64,000 bases of DNA from Chryseobacterium defluvii (lineage in GTDB: Bacteria > Bacteroidota > Bacteroidia > Flavobacteriales > Weeksellaceae). The stretch lies in NCBI RefSeq assembly GCF_003634775.1, contig NZ_RBXB01000001.1:620001-684000 (forward strand), given 5' to 3'. Both the position numbers and the translations under genes were made by a program. Below the pieces are notes generated by a model. It had not been told where the DNA came from. It made no database searches and saw only the letters and a program-made list of their open reading frames with translations. This document shows positions 26,901 to 35,281 of the stretch, piece after piece (within the stretch, counting starts at the first letter, position 1; every line of letters begins with the position of its first letter).

Positions 26901-26951
26901 AATAAAGAATGCTGCAGCTACAGACGTTTTTAACAAGTAGTTGTTAATCAT
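23913..26951 (-). CDS. Secreted choice-of-anchor I family protein with T9SS sorting domain
   Basis: A 1012-residue exported, modular protein. Order: signal peptide (to about 23), a lectin-like N domain with FDNFTVDATATGS at its end (about 24-200), an Ig-like segment (TPPSVTYIPSNN...), a Calx-beta-like domain (about 320-430, VDENAGSLNFKI, DDTLEEQHAEYFVVSLENP), then a seven-bladed-propeller-like region typical of choice-of-anchor I proteins (VITANEGEPNDAYTVDPEGTI, RAKGPEPEGVALG, GPEGI). The last about 75 residues are a type A T9SS sorting domain (FNIFPNPVTKGN, YELYDLSGKLIR, GVYLVKT, RVIVK). It should be secreted across the outer membrane and often anchored to A-LPS. Its activity is unknown. Phosphatase-like or phytase-like activity has been suggested for some relatives. 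Confidence 0.87.
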   Translation of the reverse strand: MINNYLLKTSVAAAFFIQSSLFGQSLIHYWNFNNNASEASITTPTSSLVSGSSLTPIAGGTSVIDPAGGTGQNFSIENLNARNGDVPGTHLRFNNPIGGALQFSLPTTGYNNVVVKFTTRRSGSGAGTQTWSYSTDGTTFTQYQTVTPLDANPQLVTLDFSSVSGVANNPNFKLKVEFSVGAGGTVGNNRFDNFTVDATATGSVDTTPPSVTYIPSNNTNNASIAVNPTISFNEDVRLTDNSAINDSNAQNLIDFRLGSSSGSQVPFTTLFSNNKITVIPTGGLVPNQAYYLALKPNMVEDLSDNAITASTSSTFTTAGTSISLEKNFVKVDENAGSLNFKINVNNPATSSVNLVVKPAPYSTAGSNDFTLANQTIAITPSTTSYTVNIPITDDTLEEQHAEYFVVSLENPTGATISGDNSATVYIVDNDKPAPVPSHQIQLNYVGSFDPSGSNNSSTEIVVHDPASQKLFTISSLTDVFDIINFSNPNIPSVIQTVNMAPYGGITSIAVKNGIVAVSSPNANPQQNGSVVFFDTNGTFLKQVTVGALPDMITFTPDGTKVITANEGEPNDAYTVDPEGTISIIDISGGINNLTQSNVTTLNFNNFDSQLATLTATGLRKVRAANTLSQDLEPEYVTVSSDSQKAWVTLQENNAIAEVNLVTKTITGIWGLGKKDMNLPGNGFDASDTNGEIVIANWPVKSYYMPDAVQNYKVGNTNYIVAANEGDEKDLSGFSERTTVGAAGYTLDAAVFPNSSVLKASHNLGRFRVTSVNGNTDGDNEYEEIHALGARSFSIFNADTQQIVYDSGDQFERYIANSLPLIFNADNEANGAKNRSRAKGPEPEGVALGTINGQTYAFVTLERTGGVMVYNITDPQNPTFTDYKHSRSTSAYGGDNGPEGIIYIASENTTTGKGYVLIANEISGTLSIYEIAAPTLGTGNIKMEKATFNIFPNPVTKGNTLYFNRAQDYELYDLSGKLIRKEKNALTIDTFNLSTGVYLVKTSEGHTKRVIVK

Positions 26952-27046
26952 GTTTACTAATTAATTTATGCAAAAATGAACTTTCTACCTGGTAAATATT
27001 TTAAGCGAATTTTAATAAATGTTTAATAAATGTACCTTGATGTGCA

Positions 27047-27220
27047 TTAATGAGATTTGATTGCTTTTTTAGGATCGATTTTTTTAAATTTTTGCTGCTT
27101 AAATTTTCCCATAACGCTTTTTTCAGACTGATACTTCTGGGTGTAAAGAAATCCTGAAATGGCAGTTATAATAATTAATATAAAAGCAACCCATACAATT
27201 CTTTTGAGCATTTCTTTCAT
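27047..27220 (-). CDS. Small single-pass membrane protein
   Basis: A 57-residue frame starting MKEMLKRIVWVAFILIII, with one membrane helix near residues 7-26 and a strongly basic C-terminal tail (GKFKQQKFKKIDPKKAIKSH). Its ATG overlaps the stop of the epimerase gene (ATGA), an arrangement typical of translational coupling. I do not recognise a family. The overlap, the clear helix and the coding-like composition support a real gene, with modest confidence because of the length. Confidence 0.55.
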   Translation of the reverse strand: MKEMLKRIVWVAFILIIITAISGFLYTQKYQSEKSVMGKFKQQKFKKIDPKKAIKSH

Positions 27221-27876
27221 ATGGCTAAGTTTTTAATGTCCTGAATTTCTAGAATGGAAGTTGGATATCCTTTCTGTACAGCATGAATCATTGCCCTTCC
27301 AACCTGATGTAGTGTTAATGACTGTGAGGGCAGTAAAATGGGAAAGAACCAGATGAAAGGCTTGAAAAACCACTTGACACGGATCTGTCCGTCAACAGGC
27401 TTCATAAATCCCGGGCGAAAATTATAAACGGCTTTAAAACCAAGTCTTTTCAGATCATTTTCTGTTTTTCCTTTCACCCGCGCCCACATAAGTTTTCCGC
27501 TTTCGCTTCCGTCTGTATGTTTTCCGGAAACATAATTGAAAACCATTTCCGGATTCTGCTTTAGAACTGCTTTTGCAAAATGCAGAGTCGTGTCATACGT
27601 AATTTTGGTATATTCTTCTTCACTCATTCCTACACTGCTGATTCCTGCACAGAAAAAGCAGGCGTCATATCCTTTTAAAACACTGTCGTCCAAGTTATTT
27701 TTCAGGAAATCCGTCACAATATACTCTTTTAATTTAGCATGTTTTTTTCCTGACGGTTTCCTGCTTACAGATAAAACCTCCGAAACGGAAGGGTTTTCCA
27801 GGCATTCTATGAGAACGCCTTCACCAACCATTCCGGTGGCTCCGGTAAGAATCACTTTTATTGGATGTAAGCTCAT
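27217..27876 (-). CDS. NAD(P)-binding epimerase/dehydratase-like protein
   Basis: Atypical short-chain dehydrogenase with a Rossmann N terminus (VILTGATGMVGEGVLIECL) and a helical C-terminal segment ending in PSQSLTLHQVGRAMIHAV. The SDR catalytic Tyr-x-x-x-Lys is not obvious: FNYVSGKHTD and ARVKGKTENDL are the best candidates. The 219-residue length matches the YwnB/NmrA-like group. It would bind NAD(P)(H) and act on an unknown substrate or act as a redox sensor. It is the first gene of a two-gene unit with a small membrane protein. Confidence 0.78.
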   Translation of the reverse strand: MSLHPIKVILTGATGMVGEGVLIECLENPSVSEVLSVSRKPSGKKHAKLKEYIVTDFLKNNLDDSVLKGYDACFFCAGISSVGMSEEEYTKITYDTTLHFAKAVLKQNPEMVFNYVSGKHTDGSESGKLMWARVKGKTENDLKRLGFKAVYNFRPGFMKPVDGQIRVKWFFKPFIWFFPILLPSQSLTLHQVGRAMIHAVQKGYPTSILEIQDIKNLAI

Positions 27877-27935
27877 TTTTTTAACATTATTAATCTTTAT
27901 GACGATTGGTGGTTTAAATTTACTTTAAAAAAAAT

Positions 27936-27964
27936 AAAATCAGTTACATTTTGTAACTGATTTT
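27936..27964 (-). terminator. Terminator of the ppk1-ppx operon
   Basis: Arms AAAATCAGTTACA and TGTAACTGATTTT with a TTT loop. The minus-strand tail reads ATTTTTTTTAAA. Confidence 0.88.
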
Positions 27965-27987
27965 AAATATTTATTAGATTTTTTCAT

Positions 27988-28872
27988 TTATTTCTTATGT
28001 TGTAAATGACTGTAGATGTTATGAATAAGGCCATCGGCAACCGATATTTTAGGAACAAAAATCCTGCTGATATCCGCCCATGTCATCACATTATTGAAAA
28101 TTTTCAGAGCGTATACCAATACATCGGCTCTGTCTTCCCTCAGATTATACCGGGTCATTCTTTCTTCTACAGTTAGCTCATTAAACTCTTTATATACCTT
28201 TTTGAGATGAGACAGTGACATGGGTTTGCCATCTTTAGTTTTGCTCATGGAAAAAACTTTGTTGATGTTTCCTCCGGAACCAATGGCAACAATAGGTTTT
28301 TTGCTGGTAATATTTTTCTGAATTTCTACTTTCATTTCCTTCCAGTTATCAAGAGTCACCAGATTATTTAATAAGCGTATTGTTCCTATATTGAACGATT
28401 TTTCATATTTCATTTTACCGTTTTCATAGAAAGTAAGCTCGGTAGAACCACCGCCAACGTCAATATAAAGATAGGAGAATTCTTTATCCAGGCCTTCTGC
28501 AACGTGGTTTTCAAAAACCAAGGTAGCTTCTTCATCTCCTGAAATGATCTCAATGTCAATTCCGGAAGTTTCCTTTACTTCCTTTATGATTTCCTGTCCA
28601 TTGGCTGCATCCCGCATCGCACTGGTAGCACACGCCCTGTAATGATCAACTTTGTACACTTTCATCAGGTCACTGAATATTTTCATAGAGTCAACCACCA
28701 TTTTTTCTCTTTCTTCTCCGATTTTTCCCAATGTGAAAACATCCATTCCCAATCTTAAAGGTATCCTCAAAAGATTCAGTTTAATGAATTCGGGCTTTTT
28801 ATTATTAATTTTTACTTCATTGATTAAAAGTCGGGCGGCGTTGCTTCCTATGTCTATAGCGGCAATCTTCAT
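27988..28872 (-). CDS. ppx: Exopolyphosphatase (Ppx/GppA family)
   Basis: Actin-fold phosphatase of the Ppx/GppA family that removes terminal phosphate from polyphosphate or hydrolyses pppGpp. Motifs are AIDIGSNAARLLI (phosphate 1), ATSAMRDAANG, YLYIDVGGGSTELTFYENG (phosphate 2), GTIRLLN and IVAIGSGGNINKV. The 294 residues are the short bacterial type without the C-terminal HD-like domain of E. coli PPX. It overlaps ppk1 by four bases and opens after it, so synthesis and degradation of polyphosphate are encoded together. PPX is favoured over GppA for that reason. Confidence 0.87.
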   Translation of the reverse strand: MKIAAIDIGSNAARLLINEVKINNKKPEFIKLNLLRIPLRLGMDVFTLGKIGEEREKMVVDSMKIFSDLMKVYKVDHYRACATSAMRDAANGQEIIKEVKETSGIDIEIISGDEEATLVFENHVAEGLDKEFSYLYIDVGGGSTELTFYENGKMKYEKSFNIGTIRLLNNLVTLDNWKEMKVEIQKNITSKKPIVAIGSGGNINKVFSMSKTKDGKPMSLSHLKKVYKEFNELTVEERMTRYNLREDRADVLVYALKIFNNVMTWADISRIFVPKISVADGLIHNIYSHLQHKK

Positions 28873-30941
28873 TTTGTACTCGTTTTAGCTTTTAAATATT
28901 TATATGTTTCAATCTGGGAACGGCATTCGTGTTTGTCGTTTCTTACATATTCATTGCTCAATTTCTTATCCAGTATTCTTGCTTTCACATTATCTCTTAG
29001 CTGAATATCGAGGATATCCTTCAATTCTTTTTTCAGTTCTTTATTTGTGATTTTTGCAGCGGCTTCAATCCTGTAATCGAGATTTCTGGTCATCCAGTCT
29101 GCTGAGGAAATATATATGTCTTCTGCACCTTTATTATAGAAATACATTACTCTTGCGTGCTCCAGATACTCATCTACAATACTTACTCCTTTTATTTTTT
29201 CCTTGAAATCTTTCTGGTTTACGGCACAATAAATTCCTCTTACGATCATCCTGATTGTTACTCCGGCTTTTGCAGCATCATACAATTTTATAATTAATGT
29301 ACGGTCACTTAAGGAGTTGGCCTTAATGATCATTTCTGCTTTTCTTCCGGCCCTGGCTTCTTCAATTTCCTTATCAATATGGTGAACAATTTTTTCACGC
29401 ATAAATTGCGGGCATATCAACAGACTTTTGCAGGTCTTCAAAACGGGCAAAATATCCTCTTTTGGTTTTTTCAGGACATTGAAAACTTTGTTGATATCTG
29501 CCATAATGCCACGATCCGCCGTCATAAGAAGATGATCGCCATAAATTCTGGCAGTTTTTTCATTAAAGTTTCCGGTGCTTACAAAACCATACTGAATTGT
29601 TTTATTATGCGATCTTTTTTTAATGACGCAAAGCTTAGCATGAACTTTTTTGTTTGGAATCCCCACCAGAACAGTAATTCCCTCAGGCTCCAGCATATCT
29701 TTCCATTCCAGATTGGATTCCTCATCGAATCTGGCCTGAAGTTCAAGCATTACAGTTACTTCCTTACCGTTTCTGGCGGCATAAATCAATGCGTTGATGA
29801 TTTTTGAGCTGCTTGCTAAACGATAAGCGGTGATCTGGATGGATTTTACATCGGGATCCATGGCCGCTTCACGAAGTAAATCGATCACGGGATTATATTT
29901 ATGATAAGGGAAAGTAAGAAGTACATCATTTTTCAGAATCACATCCGTTACCCTTTCGCCATGTTCAAAAGCAGGGTGTGTGAAAGAAGTTCTTTCTACA
30001 GGTCTTTCATATTTTTCAAAAACATCAGGAAAATCCATGAAATGTTTGAAATTATGAATTTTACCACCCGGAATAATACTGTCTTTTTTGGTTAAATTTA
30101 ATTTACGGATCAGCATTTCCAGCAATGCCTTGTCCATATCTTTATCAAATACAAATCGGGTAGGTTTCCCTTTTCTTCGGTTTTTAAGCCCTTTTTCTAT
30201 TTTTTCCGCGAAATTGGTTCTGATATCGTTATCAATATCCAATTCAGCATCTTTAGTCACTTTAAATGCGTTGGCGGCAAATTCATCATATCCGAAATAA
30301 GAGAAAATATGCGGAAGATTAAAGGTAATAACGTCTTCCAGCAACATTACGTTCTTTTCTTCAGGATCTTCTGTAGGTAAAAGAAGAAATCTTCCTACAA
30401 AACGTGACGGGATTTCAATAATGGCATAATTACTCTGATATTGCCAGTCTTTTTTTCTCATGGCAACTCCAAGATAAAGGCTTTTATCTCTTAAATAGGG
30501 CATCGGAGTGTTGTCATGAAGCAAAATAGGAATGACATTGGATTCTACTACTTCATCAAAGTAATTCCTTACGAATTCCTTTTGTTTGGCTGTCAGATTC
30601 TTGGAATTCTTTATATACACCTTATGATCTGCCATTTCAGCCTGGATTTTTTTCCAGGTTTTATCAAAGTTTTGCTGTTGCTTAATAACAATGTCATTAA
30701 TTCTCTGTAATATTTTAGAAGGAGGCTGATAAAAGGATTCAGCAATTACTTTTTCCTTAAAATCCATTGCCCGCTTTAATCCGGCTACACGCACTCTAAA
30801 AAATTCATCCAGATTATTAGAGAAGATCCCAAGAAAACGGATTCTTAAATGCAAAGGAACGTTCTCATCCATTGCTTCCTGTAATACTCTTTCATTGAAG
30901 GCTAACCACGTAATATCCCTTGGGTTAAAATGTAATGACAT
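28869..30941 (-). CDS. ppk1: Polyphosphate kinase 1
   Basis: Reversible transfer of the ATP gamma-phosphate onto polyphosphate chains. The four-domain order is intact: N-terminal helices (ITWLAFNERVLQEAMDENVP, FSNNLDEFFRVRVAGLKRA), a head domain, and two PLD-like catalytic domains. The autophosphorylated His is in KVHAKLCVIKK, followed by STGNFNEKTARIYGDH and, in the last domain, ISSADWMTRNLDYRIEAA. From the chosen ATG it has 690 residues. A longer frame starts at TTG 30962, but that codon overlaps a -7 box, so ATG 30941 is preferred. Confidence 0.93.
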   Translation of the reverse strand: MSLHFNPRDITWLAFNERVLQEAMDENVPLHLRIRFLGIFSNNLDEFFRVRVAGLKRAMDFKEKVIAESFYQPPSKILQRINDIVIKQQQNFDKTWKKIQAEMADHKVYIKNSKNLTAKQKEFVRNYFDEVVESNVIPILLHDNTPMPYLRDKSLYLGVAMRKKDWQYQSNYAIIEIPSRFVGRFLLLPTEDPEEKNVMLLEDVITFNLPHIFSYFGYDEFAANAFKVTKDAELDIDNDIRTNFAEKIEKGLKNRRKGKPTRFVFDKDMDKALLEMLIRKLNLTKKDSIIPGGKIHNFKHFMDFPDVFEKYERPVERTSFTHPAFEHGERVTDVILKNDVLLTFPYHKYNPVIDLLREAAMDPDVKSIQITAYRLASSSKIINALIYAARNGKEVTVMLELQARFDEESNLEWKDMLEPEGITVLVGIPNKKVHAKLCVIKKRSHNKTIQYGFVSTGNFNEKTARIYGDHLLMTADRGIMADINKVFNVLKKPKEDILPVLKTCKSLLICPQFMREKIVHHIDKEIEEARAGRKAEMIIKANSLSDRTLIIKLYDAAKAGVTIRMIVRGIYCAVNQKDFKEKIKGVSIVDEYLEHARVMYFYNKGAEDIYISSADWMTRNLDYRIEAAAKITNKELKKELKDILDIQLRDNVKARILDKKLSNEYVRNDKHECRSQIETYKYLKAKTSTK

Positions 30942-30959
30942 ATTTGTGTTAAAATTTAT

Positions 30960-30967
30960 CAAAAATA
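30960..30967 (-). promoter_or_regulatory. -7 box for ppk1-ppx
   Basis: TATTTTTG on the minus strand, 18 bases before ATG 30941. Overlap with the alternative TTG codon argues against translation from there. Confidence 0.55.
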
Positions 30968-31155
30968 AGAATTAATCATATTGGTAGATGTAATTTAAGG
31001 TTAAACTTTAATTAATTTTTAAAACCGTGGATTGTTTTCTAGCAGGGATTTCGGAATACAGTGTGTCAATTTGTCACAAATTTCCGGATGGTATAAATAT
31101 TGAGAAATTCTGAATGTAAATTGAAATTAAAAATTTAGAAAAAATATAAAATATT

Positions 31156-33054
31156 ATGAGTAAAATAATTGGAATTGACTTAGGAACCACCAACTCTTGT
31201 GTTGCCGTAATGGAGGGTAAAGACCCTGTAGTTATTCCTAATGCAGAAGGAAAAAGAACTACACCTTCAATTGTAGCATTCACAGAAGATGGTGAAAGAA
31301 AAGTAGGAGACCCTGCTAAAAGACAGGCTGTAACGAATCCAAAAAAGACAGTATATTCTATCAAAAGATTTATTGGAACTCATTTTAAAGATGACGGTAG
31401 CGAAATTGCAAGAGTGCCTTATGAAGTAGTAAGCGGACCTAATGATACCGTAAAAGTAAAAATTGACGATAGAGAATATACTCCACAGGAAATCTCTGCC
31501 ATGATCCTTCAGAAAATGAAGAAAACGGCTGAAGATTATCTTGGACAGGAAGTTACAAGAGCTGTAATCACGGTTCCTGCTTATTTTAATGACGCTCAAA
31601 GACAGGCTACTAAAGAAGCAGGTGAAATTGCAGGCCTTAAAGTAGAAAGAATTATCAATGAGCCTACCGCTGCAGCATTAGCGTATGGGTTAGATAAAAA
31701 TCACAAAGATCAGAAAATTGCGGTATATGACCTTGGAGGAGGTACTTTTGATATTTCTATCCTTGATTTAGGGGATGGCGTATTCGAAGTATTATCTACC
31801 AATGGAGATACCCACTTAGGAGGTGATGACTTTGATGATGTGATCATCAACTGGATGGCAGATGAATTCAAATCTGAAGAAGGAGTGGATTTAAAGGCGG
31901 ATGCTATTGCTCTTCAAAGATTAAAAGAAGCTGCTGAAAAAGCAAAAATCGAATTATCATCTTCTTCACAAACTGAAATCAACTTACCATATATCACAGC
32001 TACGGCTACAGGTCCTAAACACTTAGTGAAGACTTTAACCAGAGCTAAATTCGAGCAGTTAGCTTCTGATCTGGTAAGAAGATCTATGGAGCCGGTTGCA
32101 AAAGCTTTAAAAGATGCTGGATTATCAACTTCGGATATTGATGAGGTAATCTTAGTAGGTGGTTCTACAAGAATCCCTGTGATTCAGGAAGAAGTTGAAA
32201 AATTCTTCGGTAAGAAACCATCTAAAGGAGTAAATCCTGATGAAGTTGTAGCGGTAGGTGCAGCTATTCAAGGAGGAGTTTTAACAGGGGATGTGAAAGA
32301 TGTATTGCTTCTTGACGTTACTCCACTTTCTTTGGGTATCGAAACGATGGGTTCAGTATTTACTAAATTGATCGAAGCGAATACAACGATCCCGACTAAA
32401 AAATCCGAGGTATTCTCTACAGCTTCTGACAACCAGCCGGCTGTAAGCATCAGAGTAGGACAAGGGGAAAGACCAATGTTCAATGACAATAAAGAAATCG
32501 GTAGATTCGATTTAACGGATATTCCACCTGCACCAAGAGGGGTTCCTCAAATTGAAGTAACTTTCGATATTGACGCGAACGGTATCCTTCACGTATCTGC
32601 AAAAGATAAAGGAACAGGTAAAGAACAGTCTATTAAAATCCAGGCTTCTTCAGGTCTTTCTGACGAAGAAATCGAAAGAATGAAGAAAGAAGCTCAGGAA
32701 AATGCTTCAGCGGATGCCAAGAAGAAAGAAGAAGTTGAGATTTTCAACAAAGCAGACGGATTAATCTTTCAGACTGAAAAGCAATTGAAAGAATTCGGAG
32801 ACAAGCTTTCTGCTGACAAAAAAACAGCCATCGAAAGTGCAGCTGCTGAATTGAAAACTGCATTCGAAGCTAAAAACGGAGATGAGGTAAAAGCTAAAAC
32901 AGAAGCTTTAGATGCAGCTTGGATGGCAGCATCAGAAGAATTGTATGCTGCAGGACAACAAGCTCCGGGAGCTGATGCAGGAGCTCAGAATCCAGGTGGA
33001 AATGCAGGAGGTGCTGAAGATGTACAGGATGCAGACTTCGAAGAAGTGAAATAA
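31156..33054 (+). CDS. dnaK: Molecular chaperone DnaK (Hsp70)
   Basis: ATP-dependent Hsp70. The nucleotide-binding domain opens with [18 protein letters not shown], then [37 protein letters not shown] and [14 protein letters not shown]. The linker [16 protein letters not shown] joins it to the substrate-binding domain ([20 protein letters not shown]). A Gly/Ala-rich C-terminal tail ends [11 protein letters not shown]. The 632-residue length is normal. No dnaJ or grpE lies next to it, as is common in Bacteroidota. I see no CIRCE element upstream. The start is the only sensible one. Confidence 0.98.
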   Translation: MSKIIGIDLGTTNSCVAVMEGKDPVVIPNAEGKRTTPSIVAFTEDGERKVGDPAKRQAVTNPKKTVYSIKRFIGTHFKDDGSEIARVPYEVVSGPNDTVKVKIDDREYTPQEISAMILQKMKKTAEDYLGQEVTRAVITVPAYFNDAQRQATKEAGEIAGLKVERIINEPTAAALAYGLDKNHKDQKIAVYDLGGGTFDISILDLGDGVFEVLSTNGDTHLGGDDFDDVIINWMADEFKSEEGVDLKADAIALQRLKEAAEKAKIELSSSSQTEINLPYITATATGPKHLVKTLTRAKFEQLASDLVRRSMEPVAKALKDAGLSTSDIDEVILVGGSTRIPVIQEEVEKFFGKKPSKGVNPDEVVAVGAAIQGGVLTGDVKDVLLLDVTPLSLGIETMGSVFTKLIEANTTIPTKKSEVFSTASDNQPAVSIRVGQGERPMFNDNKEIGRFDLTDIPPAPRGVPQIEVTFDIDANGILHVSAKDKGTGKEQSIKIQASSGLSDEEIERMKKEAQENASADAKKKEEVEIFNKADGLIFQTEKQLKEFGDKLSADKKTAIESAAAELKTAFEAKNGDEVKAKTEALDAAWMAASEELYAAGQQAPGADAGAQNPGGNAGGAEDVQDADFEEVK

Positions 33055-33080
33055 TAGTTACATAAAGCTAATCAGATAGA

Positions 33081-33109
33081 AAAATCCCCGGGCTTCGCCC
33101 GGGGATTTT
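33081..33109. terminator. Bidirectional terminator
   Basis: Arms AAAATCCCCGGGC and GCCCGGGGATTTT with a TTC loop, between dnaK and the convergent secreted-protein gene. Its stem is identical to that at 33700-33728, where the loop is GAA. Confidence 0.9.
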
Positions 33110-33127
33110 TATTTATTCAAATCAATC

Positions 33128-33685
33128 TTATTTAATTTTGGAATCAATCTTCTCTATTTCTTTTCTATAAAACTCAACTTCTTTAAGAGTAAGCTGATGA
33201 TAACCTTCTTGAATAATGCTTTCTAATTGTGCTTTGGAAACATCATCTTTTTCTTTTAAAAGTATATCTCTCATTCCTATGATTTCTTTTGCGGAATAAA
33301 TTTCATCTCTTAAGAAATCTGCAATATTTTGCCGGGAACCTATACATCCCATTTTATAATTCATTATTAAAGGGTTTTCAGCATAAAATTTGTAGATTTC
33401 AAGGAAGCGTTTATCATTTCTTTTGAATAATTCCTGACTGGAATAAAGTTTCAATGAATTACTTCCATTTTTTGCAAAATAAAAAAGATCGTCATTGTTA
33501 GCCACTTCTGAAAGTTTTTTAAAATATTCATAAATTTTGCTTTTTTCTCCAGCTATCCCAATGCGTGAGGATTCCGCATGGGAAATAGTATCCAATGGTT
33601 TAGCAAAATTTTGAACCTTTTCTGAAATCTGAGCATTAAAAAGACAAGCTTGCAAAAAGAATGTAAAGGCTATTTTCATTTTCAT
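33128..33685 (-). CDS. Secreted protein, downstream member of a tandem paralog pair
   Basis: Unknown family. Signal peptide MKMKIAFTFFLQACLFNAQ, then an all-helical exported domain of about 165 residues. It is clearly paralogous to the next gene: shared blocks include the region after the signal peptide (AKPLDTI), EKSKxYEYFxKLxExANNDxLFY, AKNGSxSLKxYSSxELxKRNDKRFLEIYxFYxENP and the C-terminal EIxKIDS. Blocks are conserved in the N-terminal two-thirds and diverged in the rest. No catalytic pattern stands out. Confidence 0.72.
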   Translation of the reverse strand: MKMKIAFTFFLQACLFNAQISEKVQNFAKPLDTISHAESSRIGIAGEKSKIYEYFKKLSEVANNDDLFYFAKNGSNSLKLYSSQELFKRNDKRFLEIYKFYAENPLIMNYKMGCIGSRQNIADFLRDEIYSAKEIIGMRDILLKEKDDVSKAQLESIIQEGYHQLTLKEVEFYRKEIEKIDSKIK

Positions 33686-33699
33686 ACGCTAAATATAAT

Positions 33700-33728
33700 A
33701 AAATCCCCGGGCGAAGCCCGGGGATTTT
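33700..33728. terminator. Terminator identical in stem to the one after dnaK
   Basis: Arms AAAATCCCCGGGC and GCCCGGGGATTTT with a GAA loop. It follows the upstream paralog, so each paralog is followed by the same hairpin. Confidence 0.88.
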
Positions 33729-33740
33729 ATTATGAAAATT

Positions 33741-34310
33741 TTATTTTTTGTCAGAATCTATTTTTCCTATTTCCTGCCAATAGAATTTCAAATCATTTTT
33801 TGTCAGGTTTTTATACTTCTCCTCAAACTTCCTCAGCTGTTTGTTTTCAAAATTCTCTAATGCATTGTTGCTTTCATCGTTTTTCCATTCTTCTACCAGC
33901 GAGAGCATTTCCGTAGCGGTTTTCATGGCTTGCTTCAGATGTTGTTTTATATCTTCATCCGATACTTCACTGCCATACATATAAGGTAATGAAAAAGGGT
34001 TTTCTGTATAGAATCGGTAGATTTCAAGAAAGCGCTTATCGTTTCTTTTAAGTAATTCCCTGCTTGAATAAAATTTTAATGATTTGCTTCCGTTTTTGGC
34101 CAGATAAAACAGCTCATCATTGTTGGCCGCTTCAGCCAGCTTTTGAAAATACTCATAAACTTTACTTTTCTCTGCTCCTACTGTTATATATTCTGATTCG
34201 GCGTAAGCAATAGTATCCAATGGTTTAGCCAGCTTTCTGACCTGATCTGAAATTTGTGCATTAAAAAAAGATAAGGAGAATAAGAGTGCAAAAGCAATGT
34301 TCATTTTCAT
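33741..34310 (-). CDS. Secreted protein, upstream member of a tandem paralog pair
   Basis: Paralog of the gene at 33128-33685, with the same signal peptide plan (MKMNIAFALLFSLSFFNAQIS) and the same helical core. The start at 34310 is chosen because the paralog starts at the equivalent MKM and because a -7 box sits 6-13 bases upstream, inside the longer frame that would begin at 34337. The mature protein is about 170 residues, rich in Lys, Glu and Leu. It ends DLKFYWQEIGKIDSDKK. The gene is expected in the periplasm or outside. Function is unknown. Confidence 0.72.
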   Translation of the reverse strand: MKMNIAFALLFSLSFFNAQISDQVRKLAKPLDTIAYAESEYITVGAEKSKVYEYFQKLAEAANNDELFYLAKNGSKSLKFYSSRELLKRNDKRFLEIYRFYTENPFSLPYMYGSEVSDEDIKQHLKQAMKTATEMLSLVEEWKNDESNNALENFENKQLRKFEEKYKNLTKNDLKFYWQEIGKIDSDKK

Positions 34311-34315
34311 GGCTG

Positions 34316-34323
34316 CAAAGATA
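34316..34323 (-). promoter_or_regulatory. -7 box for the upstream paralog
   Basis: TATCTTTG on the minus strand, six bases before ATG 34310. The transcript would be nearly leaderless. It decides the start codon. Confidence 0.6.
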
Positions 34324-34329
34324 AAAAAA

Positions 34330-34355
34330 CTCCCCAAAACTTATGTTCCGGGGAG
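34330..34355 (-). terminator. Terminator of the gene at 34377
   Basis: Arms CTCCCC and GGGGAG, with CTCCCCGGAAC/GTTTTGGGGAG pairing, followed on the minus strand by a long T-run. Confidence 0.75.
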
Positions 34356-34376
34356 CGAGTCTTTTCAAATTAAATT

Positions 34377-34772
34377 TTATTTACCAAAGAATATTTTATC
34401 CTGTTTCTGCTGATCATTATAAATAAGCTGAAAACTTACGGGCATATATTCATAAAGAAGCTTCCAATGTTGTGTCTTGGCATGCTTTTTAAAGCTCTCA
34501 AATGATCGTACAAATAGGTTTTCGATCATATCTCTCACATATGAATTTCCATTTCGGTAAATCCAGTCCATTAATTTGATATGATGGGCGATGAGATTAA
34601 TCTTTGATTCCTGTAGAAGATCCTTTAAGTAATTGATTGTTGCCTGCATAATCCCCGCAAAATTACCTTGTGTTGATAGTTGGTTGATCTCATTTCGAAG
34701 TGGGGGATAGAAAAATTTTAAATACTCGATAGCTATTTTTTGATTAATAGTTTTCATTTGTCCGTTCATCAT
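34377..34772 (-). CDS. Uncharacterised small protein, 131 residues
   Basis: I cannot name the family. It is mostly helical with no signal peptide or membrane segment. Notable is the composition: many Ile, Lys and Asn, and the motif LIAHHIKLMDWIYRNGNSYVRDMIENLFVR. The Met at residue 6 (MKTINQK, 34757) is an alternative start. It is a single gene with its own terminator, between the paralog pair and an intergenic gap, so no context helps. Confidence 0.55.
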   Translation of the reverse strand: MMNGQMKTINQKIAIEYLKFFYPPLRNEINQLSTQGNFAGIMQATINYLKDLLQESKINLIAHHIKLMDWIYRNGNSYVRDMIENLFVRSFESFKKHAKTQHWKLLYEYMPVSFQLIYNDQQKQDKIFFGK

Positions 34773-35135
34773 AATTTTAATTTTTCAAACATTACTAGTG
34801 CCGCGAAAAGTGTACCAAACTTATAAACTGGCAGCAAGAATAAATATTCCGGTGATCATAGTGATATGTGTTGTCAATATCCAGGTATGGTGTCTGGAAT
34901 TGGACTTTTTTACTCTTTTCAATCGGAGAGTTTCCTGATTTTTGGTTCGTATTTTTGTAATGAATGTATTGAAAAATGTAATGAAACTACATTTCTGACT
35001 GATAAGTCTGTCCCGGATAGATTCCTATAGATTATAGGAGTATTTTAAAAATGACTTTTTTGCAGTTCTCGTCACAAAATGTGGTAAAGTTGTCCAGGAA
35101 TAGAGGATATGTTATGGAAAGATGTTGAAAATAAA
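34773..35135. other. Intergenic region without recognisable gene
   Basis: About 360 bases with no frame having a start and coding-like composition. One minus-strand open stretch near 34840-35020 ends in a hydrophobic segment but has no usable start codon. No tRNA or operator could be seen. Confidence 0.5.
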
Positions 35136-35163
35136 AAAGCTGTCAACACCCGACGACAGCTTT
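35136..35163 (-). terminator. Hairpin beyond the AraC gene
   Basis: Arms AAAGCTGTC and GACAGCTTT. The minus-strand tail reads TTTTTTATTTTC, so it most likely ends the AraC transcript, which stops at 35282. Confidence 0.65.
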
Positions 35164-35281
35164 ATTGTGTTTTTACCTTCTTGCTATAATTGCAGTTGGT
35201 TTATTTTGTGAGTGCAAAGATGTAATATTGTATCCGGTTTTAAAAGGTTTAAAACAGACATTGAATGGTAAAAAACGGACA

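Noticed and set aside
34830..35030. Minus-strand open frame ending in a hydrophobic segment (GIFILAASL)
   Set aside because: No start codon precedes it before an in-frame TAG, and composition is not coding-like. It could be a gene remnant, but nothing supports that.
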